The notes under the pieces: generated by a model | What the model was told of the DNA's origin: nothing | The model's input: only the letters and a program-made list of their open reading frames with translations | The model's database searches: none | NCBI GenBank assembly: GCA_027040585.1 | Contig: JALULU010000342.1 | Location: 1-6,323 of the forward strand | Source: Acidobacteriota bacterium | GTDB taxonomy: Bacteria > Acidobacteriota > JAAYUB01 > JAMOQF01 | DNA length: 6,323 nucleotides | Direction of reading: 5' to 3' | Program-made: the position numbers and the translations under genes | Shown here: positions 6,107 through 6,323 of the stretch, in pieces | Layout of the letters: every line of letters starts with the position of its first letter | Numbering within the stretch: position 1 is the first letter of the stretch

Positions 6107-6323
6107 AAATTTTATGAGAGAAGCTATAAAAGAAGCTAAAAAAGCATATGAGATTGGAGAAGTACCAATAGGGGCAGTAATAGTAAAGGATGATAAAATT
6201 ATCTCAAGGGGACATAATTTAGTTATTTCAGGTAATGATCCAACATTACACGCTGAGATTGTAGCCATAAGAAAAGCGGCAAATCTTTTAAAAAATTATA
6301 GGCTTACCAGGTGTCATCTATAT
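6093..6323 (+). CDS. tadA: tRNA-specific adenosine deaminase TadA, 5' part (cut by window end)
   Basis: Seventy-seven residues are visible from TTG 6093; the gene runs past the window. TadA is a zinc-dependent deaminase that converts A34 to inosine in tRNA-Arg(ACG) as a dimer in the cytosol. Seen here are the GEVPIGAVIVKD core strand, RGHN, and HAE with zinc ligand His53 and catalytic Glu55; the PCxxC zinc half-motif lies beyond the end. From TTG 6093 the numbering puts HAE exactly where Staphylococcus aureus TadA has it (His53, Glu55), and the start yields the family-typical FMREAI segment at 7-12. ATG 6114 would begin at the Met of that segment and lose the N-terminal seven residues. With TTG the gene overlaps mutS by 14 bp in another frame, pointing to co-translation. 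The frame is closed by a TGA at 6063. A related CMP/dCMP or guanine deaminase is less likely given the GEVPIGAVIV context. Confidence 0.92.
   Translation, partial: MIYVENFMREAIKEAKKAYEIGEVPIGAVIVKDDKIISRGHNLVISGNDPTLHAEIVAIRKAANLLKNYRLTRCHLY

Overview
The window is an AT-rich bacterial chromosome segment with every confident gene on the + strand. From left to right it holds the C-terminal part of a class A penicillin-binding protein (mrcA/ponA type), mtnA (methylthioribose-1-phosphate isomerase), tsaD (tRNA t6A synthesis), a 363-bp gap without a convincing gene, mutS (mismatch recognition ATPase) and the first half of tadA (tRNA adenosine deaminase). Both end genes are cut by the window edges. 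Arginine codons are mostly AGA/AGG, isoleucine is often ATA, and the proteins are rich in Lys and Glu. This fits a low-GC, possibly thermophilic bacterium. A class A PBP with an OB-like domain, together with TadA and MutS1, rules out an archaeon. I cannot name the phylum from the sequence.

The first three genes are tightly packed: 17 bp separate the PBP stop from the preferred mtnA ATG, and the mtnA TAG shares its G with the tsaD GTG start. The last two also look coupled, since the best tadA start is a TTG lying inside the 3' end of mutS. The layout therefore suggests two transcription units, PBP-mtnA-tsaD and mutS-tadA, separated by the gap. The products are housekeeping functions (wall synthesis, methionine salvage, tRNA modification at position 37, DNA repair, tRNA wobble deamination) and do not form one pathway; tsaD and tadA share only the theme of anticodon-loop modification.

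The part that ordinary gene calling does not explain is 3233-3595. Its left half carries four degenerate copies of a GGYCTGWCCC-like motif, alternating between a CCTGAC and a TCTGTC form, set in T-rich sequence whose strand bias is opposite to that of the flanking genes. Its right half holds a perfect 16-bp tandem repeat within a run of short back-to-back inverted repeats. The rest must hold the mutS promoter. The likeliest explanation is the worn remnant of a repeat family or small mobile element, perhaps of the kind associated with REP/Y1 (RAYT) transposases, inserted on the minus strand between tsaD and mutS. This is an inference; no transposase gene is present. I saw no clear evidence for a new multi-gene system here.
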